Part shown: piece after piece, positions 45,255 to 58,500 of the stretch
Layout of the letters: each line of letters opens with the position of its first letter
Numbering within the stretch: the first letter of the stretch is position 1
NCBI RefSeq assembly: GCF_016920785.2
Contig: NW_024609857.1
Coordinates: 12,810,716-12,874,715 of the forward strand
Origin: Ixodes scapularis
Lineage: Eukaryota; Arthropoda; Arachnida; Ixodida; Ixodidae
Direction: 5' to 3'
DNA length: 64,000 nt
The notes under the pieces: model-generated
Seen by the model: only the letters and a program-made list of their open reading frames with translations
What the model was told of the DNA's origin: nothing
Database searches by the model: none
Made by a program: the position numbers and the translations under genes

Positions 45255-45890
45255 CTTTACAAATCTTTTTTTTAAGCCGTCAAAGCAACATAAACGCGGT
45301 CTTCACAGGTGAGTTATACGTATGGTCAATGAAACATAATAGGAGGTTAATCATCACAGTGACAACTAATTAACTAGTATTTTATTGATCAAATTTTTAA
45401 TTAGTAAAGAAAAACAAATGGTTCTAACTACAAACTTGCTGAGCGCCATCGAATCCTACTGAATCAGTAAACTTTAGAATGTCTTAAAGAGCGGAGGAAG
45501 CACCGTGGTGCAATAAAGTTACTAGTCGTGTAACAGGCGCAAGGCTCTGGGTGTAAAAACGCGCCCTCGCGGGTTCTTTCTCTTACCTCACGCGTTTCCG
45601 CAACGTCAGCTTTGCACCTGTTGCACAGTGGTAACTATAGCGCACTATCGTGCTTTCCAAGTGCTTTATAAATTTGTAAAATTTACCGACTTCAGTGATT
45701 TTCAACGACTCTCAGCAAGCTTCTGTTTAATACCACATAAACATTTTCACAAATAGAAAAAAATTAACAATTTATAGTTAATTAGTCGTCGTATAGTGTC
45801 AAATTAGCTTTTGTCCCCTGGCCATATAACTCACCCGCACAGACCGCATTAGCGTAGCTTTCACAGCTTTTTTTAAAACAAATCTGTATA
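45255..45890. mobile_element. Long foldback (hairpin) element, copy 2, more diverged
   Basis: Same termini as copy 1: left tttaagccgtcaaagc with caggtgagttata, right tggccatataactcaccc with agctttcacagctttt. The arms pair less well, and the middle differs (gttgcacagtgg, caccgtggtgcaa). Downstream of the SLC6 stop by about 0.5 kb. Non-coding. Confidence 0.65.
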
Positions 45891-46417
45891 TCCTAAAACA
45901 ACACCCTGCACACTTCTACTTTTTTTTCACACGGACGGAAGAGACATGAAAGCAAATTCCACCATTTTTAGAGGAGCAAAAAAAAAATGTACCAAGCACT
46001 GATTATCATTTGGCTTTCGTTGCTCGAGCCAGCCGAAGCCATCTTACACTCTCTCAAAAGATCGAATGTCAGCGCTAAGGAATAGAGGCGAAAGTAAACA
46101 GACTGACTTTTAGAGCCTCTTGGCAAACTCGATTCTTAAGCCAAACTAGAATAACACCCTTTTACCCAAGGAAGCCACTTGGAGTTGTAAAGATTTTGAA
46201 TTACCAGGTGATGAACATGCAAGTTGAGAGCGATGCGAGCAGTCATAGTTTACTTTAAAGACGCATCCCTCTAGTGAGATCAAAGTGAGATTACATATAC
46301 CTTTTTTTTATATCTTAAGATGCCCGCTCACTTGAAATAAAATACGATATGAACATGCGTTTACACTGTAGATGATGAGAATGCAATGCAATATCACAGC
46401 TAAGGCCGCCATTGTAA
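45891..46417. other. Likely 3' UTR/downstream flank of the SLC6 gene
   Basis: Lies directly after the stop on the minus strand. No strong AATAAA was seen, so the transcript end is undefined. Confidence 0.4.
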
Positions 46418-46588
46418 TCAATAGTCTTCGTCTCTCTGGTACGAAGGATTGACTTGGCCGCTGATGTTGTAAGGTAACGTCACGGATGCATTGTTGCGCT
46501 TGTTAAATTTCCACTCTTTCCACTCCTTAAAGACTTTTGGGTCCCTCGGACCGTACGAGGGAGTCGGAGAGAACGTTGTTTTCAGTTT
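46418..46588 (-). CDS. SLC6 exon O (last): cytosolic C-terminal tail and stop
   Basis: 171 nt, 56 codons plus TGA. Tail reads FSPTPSYGPRDPKVFKEWKE then a polar end (YQRDEDY). The SPxxxYGP-type start of the tail is common in SLC6. Acceptor ttgcag. No clear AATAAA was seen just downstream. Confidence 0.92.
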   Translation of the reverse strand, partial: KLKTTFSPTPSYGPRDPKVFKEWKEWKFNKRNNASVTLPYNISGQVNPSYQRDEDY

Positions 46589-49500
46589 CTGCAATAAAAA
46601 AAAAAACAACGAAGAAATGCATTAGAACCACCAAGAACACTATTGCGTGTGTCCCTACGATCGGGAAGGAAAGAGAAAATAAAAATAAAGACTATGTATC
46701 CTTATTTCCCTTCCCCAATCAAGTCACGAACACCATTGCACTTTAAGAGCAACCTGCCTATGTATTCGTTATGCGGAATGCACAAATAACAGCACAAAAA
46801 TAAGATAAAAAAAGAAAACTCTTAGTAGTACTGTTACATCTACGCAATATGACCTCAGGCGGTCTTACAAGGGCGACATACATCCTTCGGGGTTGCTTTT
46901 CTTTCGAAAGCCTGTAACCTTTAAAAAGAAGTTCCGGCTAACAGAGAGCTCTGCCGTGAAGTGGTTTCTAAGAGATAGGGCTGAGAATAAACAAACCGAC
47001 ACGCATGGCGGGAAACGCTTGTAGTATTCGCGATTTCTAAACGCTGTATTTTAGAATCATTTAATTTGGTACCTTTTCATGAAAAGGTTTTACCGTTCGT
47101 ACTGTAGTGACACAACGAGATATCACATAACATGATAAATATCTGTGTGTGATCTCTTCCGGAGTTTACGAGTTTTCGCTAAGGTACGAGCAACATTAAA
47201 CGATGACGTCAGCCTATGCAGCAAAAAAATGGGAGCTCTGGATTTTTTTTTTTTTGCCTTGGGTTTGGTATGTTAGGTGTTGCTTTTTGTAAATATGTTT
47301 TGCGACACCCAATTCTCGATTCCATTAGTGTAGTAGATCATGGGGTGCTCGGTCACATCGTAAAAGCATGTCACCTTTCAACAGGTGATATGTTTTTCAT
47401 TTGCTCGAACAAATGCCATGTTTATAGGCAAATAGTTCCGTCGCCGGCTAATAAAGAAAGTTCTCAGCATTTTTGCCTTTGTCTTCGAAATATATATAAA
47501 CTATAAAATATTTTAAATTCCACGTTATTTACATCTTTTTTTTTTCACAATGAACCAACATCACATCTAAACTACGTAACACGGAAAATAACGCTTTGAA
47601 TAGCTTAAATCATGAACGCCACACTGGCACCTCCGTAAATGCACTCATACCTCAAGTATGTCTGAGCCTTTTGCGTTGATGAAGGTGATGGTCATCCAAA
47701 GTACTATCTGGCCGACAGCAATGCCGGCCATAATCCAACCGATTGTCTGACCAATTGGAGGCAAACTGGACGATCCGCCTTCGGTTGCAGTACCGTAGAT
47801 GAAGATTGACTGACAGAAAGAACAAATAATTTAGAAACCGTTTTAATGGCAAAGCTTGAGCTCAGTTGCTAAAGCCCCGTGGTTTACCAACGGCGTGGGC
47901 AACTTCTTGTAACCTGAACAAGCGGGCAGTGGAATCCCCTTTGTCCTCGTGCTATAGACGTTTGCAAGTACGGCGTCTGGGCGCCGGCCATCTTGCTGCT
48001 GTTGTGGGTAGATCGTCTGATAGTGGAGCATTGCTGAGGCGTACCCACGACCTCAGCAATGCTCGACCATCAGACGATCTTCCCACACCACCAACAAGAT
48101 GGCGGCGCCCACAGGTCGCATTTGCAAACGTCTATACAAATATATGTTTCTGAATAACATTTAACCTTTTTTTGTAAGTGCCTTAATAGACATACCAATT
48201 TTAGTCAAACAGCCCTGCACGCTACATAAGACATGCGGTTCTGTATATCCGCACAAAAACGAGTGGTAGCTATACGCAGATTGTTGAATACGCAGATTGT
48301 TGAACGAGTACGCAAGATTAAAGTTTAATGCAAATACGATTTTATTTGCCCAACACCAAATAGGAGTGAGCTCAGGTTGTGAAATTAATTGAGCTTTTCT
48401 TTTTATTTAAGAAAACAAAATATCGTAACAGCGATGTCGCTGCACGAAACTACTTCCACTAGAAGAAGAAAAAAAGAAAGAAAGGAAGATAACCCGCGGC
48501 TTTACGAATTCGTTTTAATCCTTGTTTTTGCTTTATAAGAACCACTGCAAAAGGGTTTGCTTACAATGAGAGAAACTGGAGTAATGAATCCCCAGGTAAT
48601 CTTCCAGTACCAAGAGACTTTCTTGTTGAGCATGTACTCAAAATCTTCAATTATATTTCTGAAGCCTGAAAAACAATAATCATGGATGAGAACGTGAGTA
48701 TTCCGAATGGTCGCAACAAGGTCTAAAAAAGAAGGGCCGTGATGCCATGGATGCCCTTCGCCAAGTAGGAAATTTCCATACATCGTTGTTAGGTTGATAA
48801 TGGGTTTCGCTTCTGGGTTCAGCGTTTTCACCGAAGCATAGATAAGAGTGTCGCAGTCAGCTTTTCTTTGACATAAACAAGTTCACCTTAAACCCAGTGC
48901 AGAACGTGTAAGAGATAACTAGTTTCTACTGCTAAAAATATACAAATTTGTATTATGTCAAGGCTATATTGAAATTAAAATATCTGCTTACCATAAATCC
49001 AGACGAATCCCACAACTTGCAAAGTACCGTAAATAAATAACGCCCGGCCAACACCGTAGTTGTCGAAGAGCAGCCTAATGGCGTTTCCACTCTAGAAGAG
49101 AAATTGCATTTTCAATTTAAATATTTAGCTTGCGTTTCATAAACATATCTGACATATCTGTGCTAGTTTGATTGGTTGTGCTGCATACGAGGACCTTGGT
49201 CATATAAAATTGAGGGAATGCGTTATCGGCAAGACTCCTTAAGCCTGATTCATCGTAGCGATTCGGACAGTGCCACGAAACGAAATTCCGAAAAAAAGAA
49301 TTAATGAAAAGAACTCGAGGAAGAAAACGAGAAAGGACGGACAACCGCAAGCTTTCTCGTTTTCTTCCTCAAGTTTAATTATTCCTACCAACCCGCTCGT
49401 TTTGTCCTTTAGTGAATGAGCGTTTAGACAATCTTGTCAATAACTTACTTTTGTGAGAACCGAAATGTTATCAGGAACAGAATAAAAACGTACAAATCAA

Positions 49501-52500
49501 AATAAGTTGATTTGCGTTAGCACTCAAGCTACCTTATTTTAGCATAGCAAAATGGAAGGAGTAAACAGGGTCATTTTTTGGTCCGTCCAGAATTTAAAAA
49601 TAAATGAATTTACTTGAGCGTAATTCTAACCCTTGTGTTAAGTTGGAAATATAAAGGCCATTAGAAAAAGATGAAATGGGTTATTAGTAAACAAATGACC
49701 TAAAACATCTTAAATAAATTTATAATTTATGCTTTCTTGGGGAAAAACGTAGTAGGAGAACTGATGCTCCATCTCAATACAGTCGCGCCGGGAGGTAAAA
49801 TTTCGATTAAAAAATTCGTATCGCGGAGTGAGAAATGCCACCCTTGTACACGGTTTCAGACCGAAACTACACTGTCAAACAGCGGTGCTATTGCAGCCAG
49901 GCTCGATTTGCGAAACCCGCCGAAGGTCGAGAGGTTGTATCAATGGCGCTATATGCCCTTTTACCTTCTGTTTGAAGAAGTGTAAAAGGTGGACATCCTT
50001 CGCTCCGTGGTGCCAAAGACGAATTTATTTATCAACATTTCACTGCGCGTGTGGACCTATTTAGGTCAACCGTCAATTCTGCGAATGCATTATTCCACCC
50101 GTTCTCCCCCAAGGAAAAAGAAAACGAAAATTGGGTGAAACGTTTCAGTTTATAAGCTAATTAACTAAATTCCCCTCTTTGGAGAGCCATGATTTACTAT
50201 TCAAACTTGAAATTTTAAATTTTAACTTGCTCGCAATACATATGTGTTAAAAATATTAACTACATAATCGTCTCCTTCATAGCACTCTATGATGGTTTAA
50301 GAAACTATACACCAACTTATTATATTTTTAATATTTGTTTATTTGAAATTAATCTTACCCCTCTCTTGAGAGCCATTACAAGAAGTGTCTAAGTGGCTAA
50401 AATATGTGCAAGAATGCAAGAAAAACAGAGTTTGAGTCTCAGCCGGCTTAACTTTGTATGACTAAAACACAACCCGTAAAAAAAAGCTGAAGATTTATCA
50501 ATCAGCAGAAACTAATGTGAATGAAGTACTCACGTCAGTGCACAAGACAAGGCCAGTGCCAAATGAAATTACACAGAAAAGTATAGAGATATGGCTCTTC
50601 CACTTGCTCCATCCCGGATATTGGTCCGTGAGCACTGTGGTTACCAACTGCACACCTCCAACCTAGAAGACAAAAACAAAAAAGGGAACTCTATTTATGA
50701 TTTCTATTAAGTTGTGTTTTCAAGGGTGAAGCGAGTCCTAATGAAATTAGCTGGTTTAGGATGTCGCCTTGAGGGATAACACGCTAAATAAGATGATAAC
50801 ATTTATAACTGTCGAACATTGCTTTTGCTGAAACTATTCCAGAGACCTCAATATTATCATGTATGATAATAATGAGGTCTATGAAAGTCTATAAGGTCTG
50901 GAATTAATTCCGTACCTTATAGAAGTCCTGCTCTTGGACTTTTACTAATTTAACGGAAACTCTTCATTTGTGAAGTAAATACGCTTAAAAATGTTTGAGA
51001 GTAGCCTTTGACTAAATAGAGGTCTGAACGCTTACTATAGTTTGTTTTGTCATAAATCCTAGCGCAATCAAGCGCTAGGAGTGCTCAGGCATGAACAGAT
51101 ATGCTAAATTCAAAAACCATATATGTACAACCCATTTTCAGCTCTAGATTGTTTTAGATATTGATAGATAGGAGCACAGAGGAACACAAAAAGGTAGCAG
51201 ACGCCGTGATGTTGCACTTTTTAGACTGCTTGACTTACTCTAACAGCTCGTAATGTCCGCTGCACTTTGAGTTGAAACAAAACGAAGTATAATAAATATT
51301 GATACGAGGTAGCACATAATTGATTTTGAATACGAAACTGTCATGCATGTACATTACGGGATTATTCTCTGTAGATGGCTTCTTCCCACGTGATAGAAAT
51401 AAAATATTCTACCATGCCGGCAAGAACGAAGTGCACCAAAAGCTCGACGAAAAGTCACTTCATGTAATTTATAGTTATTTCTGAAAAATGTAGTTCGCAT
51501 ATTTTACATACTGTTCTATGCAACTTATTGCCAATAACATAACTTATTGCGTACTATTTCTCTTAGATGATCTTAATGCACTCCAATGCTACTTACACCA
51601 CTTCCCAGTCCAAGCATGAAAAGCATGATGAAGAACATCACCGACCAAAACTGCGGAATGAACGAAATCCGACTGAGAGCCTCTGGGTAAGTTACAAAGG
51701 CCAGGCCGAGATCTGCAATAAAAAAACGTATAAAACGACTAAGAAAACAATATCCAGCGCTTAGATATCCAAAGTTGAAGGCTTGGGTTCCTTTCGTACT
51801 ACCTAACGCTATCTGCATGTCAACCACGCGATGTGAACGTTTCGTCTAACTTCATATATTTTGTTAACTGACTATAGGAAGTACGCAGTCATCAGAGTGG
51901 TTTTTCGTGTCATTTACAAATTAAACCTAAACTGAACTTAATATTCTACGTTAACAACCATAATAGAGCGTTATTATGGCACAAAAGCTTTGTAACCATG
52001 AAAGTCTGCACGTTAACACCGATAGTCTAGACAAGTATCATACGGTATTTACTGAAGACCCCAGGTTAGCGATGGTACCGCTCTGGCTAAATTGCTCATC
52101 TACAGCCGAGACACCAGACGCCCATTGGGGATGTATAAACATACAGACAACACATATTACATCTCGAAAGTCTGGCGTTTTTTATAATGGACCTTTGTTG
52201 ACACCTAAATACGGTGCCTTGTTCTTAGTATCAAATAAAATCGGGAGAAACAATTGACATAAACCTGAGATTTTTATTTCGTTAAGTAAATCGTTTTCGA
52301 AAGAACGTTAGTTATCAAGCTTGAGTAAACGTGCCAAATTTTTATAATTATATTATCCTGTATGGTTTTGTGTAATTGTAGTAATATGGCAACAGTAATA
52401 TTAATAACATATTTCTTCCCAAACACCACAAGCAGAGACCTGCTACGCCGTTTTAACGCTCGGCATTGGACCATCTGAATAGTTCGAGCCTAATTGTTCA

Positions 52501-55500
52501 CCTGATTCTCCTTTTAAAACCTGGGATATGTCATCGGTTCCCAGCTCATGGGCCAACGACCCCAGTGTGCCGAATACCACGCAGCCAGCGAGGACGCTTG
52601 TAATGGTGTCCGCGATACTGATGAGAAAAGCGTCTCTGGAACGGTGAAAATTAGATCGTAACAATATGAACGCTTCACGGCAAATATTTAGAAAAATAGT
52701 ATACTGTATATTGAGGGACACGTATGCATACACGTTAACATACGCTTATACATAGATGATACGTAGATGATACAGAGCACGTACGCGTAGATGATAGTCA
52801 CTGACAGCTGAAGAAACGTCGAATGTGGCTAGTAATGTTTCTGCTTCCTGCTTCGTGATTCGTTCTTCGGCGTTTTTATCGGCTAATGACGCAATCCCAT
52901 TGGCCACGGAGCGAGATGCTCTAGACTAAGCGTGCCTTGCGTTTTTTGTGCTGTCAGTGACTATGGCTATTAGAGAAGATATAGAGGGTGTCCCAAGAGG
53001 ACCTTCAGCTGTAAAACGAGCCGGAAAATTACAGCCTGCACATACGAAGCTCAGACTTTCGCTGAATTTTCACTGAGCAGGCTAGTTTGACCCTGTGAAA
53101 TTTCAAGGTGTTTTCCTTTCTCTGTAAAACAAAAATGAGAGCAAGCACCTTGCCGAAGTCAAGGTTGGCCACGTTCGCAGACGACCAAGTTACCGACACA
53201 TTTACTTGTGGCGCCATCTGTCGATAGACGCAGCGAGCAGACAACAGAGTGTGTCGCTCTATGCGCCTGTCGGGAGATGGCGCCACAAATAACTCGATCG
53301 TCTGCAAACGCGTCCAACCTTGACCTTGGGAAGTCATTTTCCCTTTTTTTTGCACAAGAAGAGAATTGTACCCTGGAATTTCCCATGGTAATACTTAAAT
53401 GCTCGGTGCACATTCGGTGAAAGCTTTCAATGTGCGGGGACGATTTTTCCGGCTCATTTTACTGTGGAAGGTCCGTTTGGCTGGCCGGGGCACCCTATAT
53501 TTGACGTATTTAGCATATGAACCAGAAGTAATGTGCTCTTGCTGTTAAAAAAACAAATTCTGAGCAGGTATTTACGTTCCCAGGTTTAATCTATCAAAAA
53601 ATAATTGTTTAACAACAAATAGGATGTACTGCAGCATATGTGAGCAAAAACAGGAATATCGAGGCGGTTTCACATTGGTGTCTTAACGTTTGGCGTTGAT
53701 CTTTCAAGTTCATCGCCTTATAGTTGGTGGTTTCAGCTTGCATGTTATTGCACTTATTGTTTTGAAAAAAAATAATTCGACCACGGGAAAAAAAATACAA
53801 GAAGAAAAAAACTTGGTTACCGCTACTTTGCACTAACTCTACTTAACATAAATATTTCGCTGCCTTAATGTAAGAACGTTTAATTGACTATTAAAATATA
53901 TGTTTCTAGATCGCTCACCTTCCCACGTTGTGTTTAAAATCGTTGAAGCTAGAGTACATGACTAGGTAACCGAACCCGATTCCCAGAGAGAAGAACGACT
54001 GCTCGCAGGCTTTGAACCACACCTGGCAAAAGAAAACGAAAGACAAAAAATAACATTTTGTAGATCTTATTTTTATATTTTCAGTAATCGTAGTGGACAG
54101 GAAGCAGTTAGGATTTTAGTTGCACACATGTTAACTACACGTTTGTTGTGTAATCTTAGCCGCCTAAAATATAAATTTGTCAAGCCTAGCACGAGCGAGT
54201 GTCCTATAACCTATTTGTGTTATTTTAAAGATGCGACTCATTTTCTTTCGAGTTAGCAGAAATTTGGGACCAATTCTGGCAGTGTGGCACTCAATTGAGG
54301 CCAGTTTATCATTTTATCTCCTTCAATTCCCATAGATGAACTTCCAGCAGTATGTTGGTTTAAAAAAGGAAGGTAGTCATTAATTTCATACTATACACTG
54401 CATCTTCTTTGTTAGACATTGTGGTGCCGTATATAAACACGGAATATTCTTTTTGTGGTTCATGTCGCTCATATTTTTCCTTGCACTATAATTTATTTTA
54501 AATTGAAAATGGCTGTGTTTGTGATGCAGTGTTTAGAAACGTATAGAAATTATGTTGTGCATTTAGAAGTGTAAATATATGTACAAGTTCATACTTCATA
54601 TTGCATTACATAACTTCAATAATGTCTACTTCAACCCGGTTTAAAAAACAAAATGCAATAAGAATAGCTTACCTCGATGTCAAGAATTTTTTCCCACTGG
54701 GGCACGAAGAAAGCTTTAATACCGGTAAAGGCTCCATCTTGAAGACATGTGATCACCAGCAGTGATACCAAGACCACATATGGAAATGTAGATGTAACGT
54801 AGACAACCTTGGGGTAACACAAAGTAAAAACAAAGAAAAAAAAAAAAAATTCACGAATGTCACATTGAGCAACAAAACCTAAAACTTGCAAATTCGGTTT
54901 TCGAAGGCTGGTTCGGGGAACTCAAGGTCACAGAATTGTAAACACTTTGAGGAACGGTATTTGTGCAGTATACTGAGAAAGTTATGGGTTGGTATCTAAA
55001 TAATAAAATTCAAGGGTCTGTTTCTTTTGATATAATATAGTCTAATGCAATTTAAAGCATTTTGTTGTCATAGGCTCATTTGCCACGAGCGATCTTTAAA
55101 GGATAACAGTGCGCATGACTCTTGTTTTCTTTATAGGTAAACGCATTCAACATCTTGAAGGACCCCGAGACTTACCTTGCCAATCGAATCAACACCTTTG
55201 ATGGTTGAGAGGGCTTCACAAACCCAAGCCAAGAGCAAGCATAGCGCCATTCGCCAGTCCAAAGCTGATGGCAAAGTGAAGCCACCCGAATTCTTCAGGA
55301 CGTACTTTCTGAAAGGAGAAATGTTTACTCAGACTCGCTCCATGTCTGCACAATACACAATTTGTTTCTGACAGCGGGTTTGAGGTTTAAAGTTCAAATT
55401 TATCGCAGATACTTATAGGGTCAGTTAAACCGTTCATAAAGTGTTTCTGGCTTCAATAATGTAAACTGATGTTGCTTTTTAAGTAGAGGGATGCGTCGCT

Positions 55501-58500
55501 CCGCAAGCTTTTTGTCTAGAGACACATATGCCTCATTGCAACACAATACTTACTGAAAGTACTGCTCTGCTGACGACGTGACGTTGGCGGTGTATTCCAT
55601 CGTCGAATTTTCCTGTAAAAATGAAATCGCAGCCCTAACGCAACATTTTCCAAATTGTTTGTAAATCTTTCGTGCTTGAGTTTATGTTCTAGCTGGATGA
55701 TTGTATATTGGCGAGACCAATTGTTTAAGTAGTTGTAAACAAACTTTATATATGCCTTTCAGCAATTTCGCTCGTATTCATGAGCAGATGGTAGACTCCC
55801 CACATCGAGTTGACATATTCACTTAACTGACGTAAAACAAAAAAAAAAACAAAAAAACAACAACTAAACATTACCCAGCTTTATTCGCCATTTATTGAGC
55901 CCGTCTGATGATGACTCGACCTAACTGGCTAATCGTCAGTGTTCGGATACAGTAAATGATGTACACAACGTTACAAAATATTTACAGGGTTTCTTTTACC
56001 ACAAAATACACCATACATCGCCGAACGCTAGCTTTCCGTCCCAATGTAGCACCAGCGGTCGGAACCAGACGCCGAAGTTTCAGAACTAGTCGTTATGTTT
56101 TCAAAAGTTATGTGATTTTTTTTAAATTTTTAATTTGGATGATGGCCGCAGACAAAGCATGTAAGATGAAGACGACACAACCACATCTTCCAACAAGCAA
56201 CGGAGATATAAAAATTGCTTCTGAATTGAGCGTTTTTTAGTAAAAAACCCCCAAAACTTAACTTTTTTTTATTTAGAGGGGGGGGGGGGGGAGGCGCACG
56301 TTTACTTATTGATATATTGACGTGTTTCTTACCCAATTATTCAAAACTAAAGTAAACAAGAAATATAGAGTTGATGAGTTTATGTTTGAACTTTTGTGAA
56401 ATGAGCTACAACTGTTTTGAATTTGATAATAAATAGCTCGGAGGAGCTAGGTTTTGTTAACATTTTGGTTCCAAAACACGAGTAACACAATTCGCAAATT
56501 GTGACCGTGATATGCTAATTGTAGAGTTCATAATTTGATTTCACCTTACGCTTCATCGATGCGGCCATCCCAAACTGATATTTCGAAAGTTCAAGACATG
56601 GATTAATTCCAATGGTTTTGTAGAATGTCTTTGGTGCTCACGTCTTTATAATATGTCTCTGTATAAACTTAAAATACAGTTTTTTTCTTGTTCTTTTTTT
56701 TTGGGGGGGGGGGGGGGGTTCAGTAGCTTGAAAAAAAATCCACTACAAACGCCTTGAGAAAAATAGCCCAGTTTAACCTATAAAGAACTAAACCCATAGC
56801 TTTAGTTATATTTGAAGAAACCTGATGAAAAGCATTCATTCTAAAAATTTTTTTTTGTTTTGTTTTGATGATAACGGTCTGACAAGGTGTCAGCAAATTT
56901 TACGCCTTAAAATAAAGTGTATATGATATGCATGAAATACGTTTCGGATAAAAATATGTGTCAGTTTCAGCAATGCGCAACCATAATCTGTGGAACTGCC
57001 ACTGGGCCATTTATTTCGCGCTTGGTGTAATCCACGTAGACCTGATTTATTTTCATTCTATAATTTCTAATTTTAGGAAAAAAACTAGGAATATAACAAA
57101 ATGCACGTACTCTTTAAATTGTAATTCTCGACGTTGTATATTAAGATAAACATTCAGAAACGTGTATAATTTCAAAGATGCAATTAAAATTTCTTCAGAA
57201 TATTACAAAAAAGGTTCGTTTTTTCCAACCCCATTCCAGGAGCACGCACCAGGTCGTTGTCGTAGCAGGTTTCGTCGCTCCATTCGGTGTCACAATAAGT
57301 CCAGGGAAGGACGCTTTGCATGGACGCGAACATGTAGAACAGGCACAGAGCCATGATGTAGTTGTAAGAGACCAACGTGTAAAATGTCGAAAATATCTGA
57401 GCAATGCCGATACCTACAAAATAAAAAAGCCAACTTTTAGCCAAATTACGAATTCTCATAAAGAACAACTTTCGGTTAATGAATTGGTTAATGCATTCGG
57501 AGCGAAGTGGTAATCAATTTTCAACTTAGTCTCGGCAAAACTTTTTTCTGTAAGCAAACTGGAGTGATCTAGTTTGTTCTCAGCTTGAAGTCTTATGGCA
57601 TTGTATTCAGCGTATATGCTCGAAACCTAAGAATCCCCGTTATTTCATACACCGATTGCTCCAAAAACCGATAAGCTAAAAAAAAAAAAAAAAAAACTTG
57701 GTAGTACAGCGACGCGATTTTCGCATTACGTCTTTAGTCTGATGTATCAGAAGCCTTATAAATCTGTATGAAAAGGACACGAATTGAAATGCGCAGTTTA
57801 AGACAGCCGCCGCTTTGTGAACTCTACGGCGTAGAAATAGGTGAAACATAAAATGAAACAAATGCAACGGCACACGAAACAATGTAATTTTATAATGAGC
57901 CGGAAAGTGCAAAAATTAAGTTTATTAATGGAAATTTAGCAAGACGCCAATGTAGTCAAGAACATATCAGACTATTTTCCGGAAAGGGAATTCGCAAAAC
58001 TACGTCTTCCTTAATAATGTTAGTTTTAATGTTTTTTTTTTTACTTTTTTAAATCTAGGTTTAATGAATCATTTGAATTGCATTTACTGGTTCCCGTATG
58101 AAATACATACGAAAGGAATTCATACCTCTAAAACCAGGAACACACTTCCAAATCTTGAGGGGACTTTTGCCCACAAACTGCCCAATAGCAAGTTCAAGGA
58201 AGTACATTGGCTTTCCAATGAGGAATAATACCACAAAGTAAGGAATAAGAAAAGCACCTGAAAAACAAAACAAAAATGCATTAGACATTCTGTTTGTATG
58301 TAACAAATATCCGGTATTTTCATATACCTCAGCGAAATTAAAAAGAAAGGTAGAAGAAAGTTAGTGAGATCACTATTTAAACGGAGATAGGTTAGCCTGA
58401 ACGCACAGCTCAGACTAAACTATAATTTTAAAAAAAGTCACTAAATTGTTACTGACAATAATAAAAACGCTATTGAACTATAAAAACCTTGAAAGAAAAC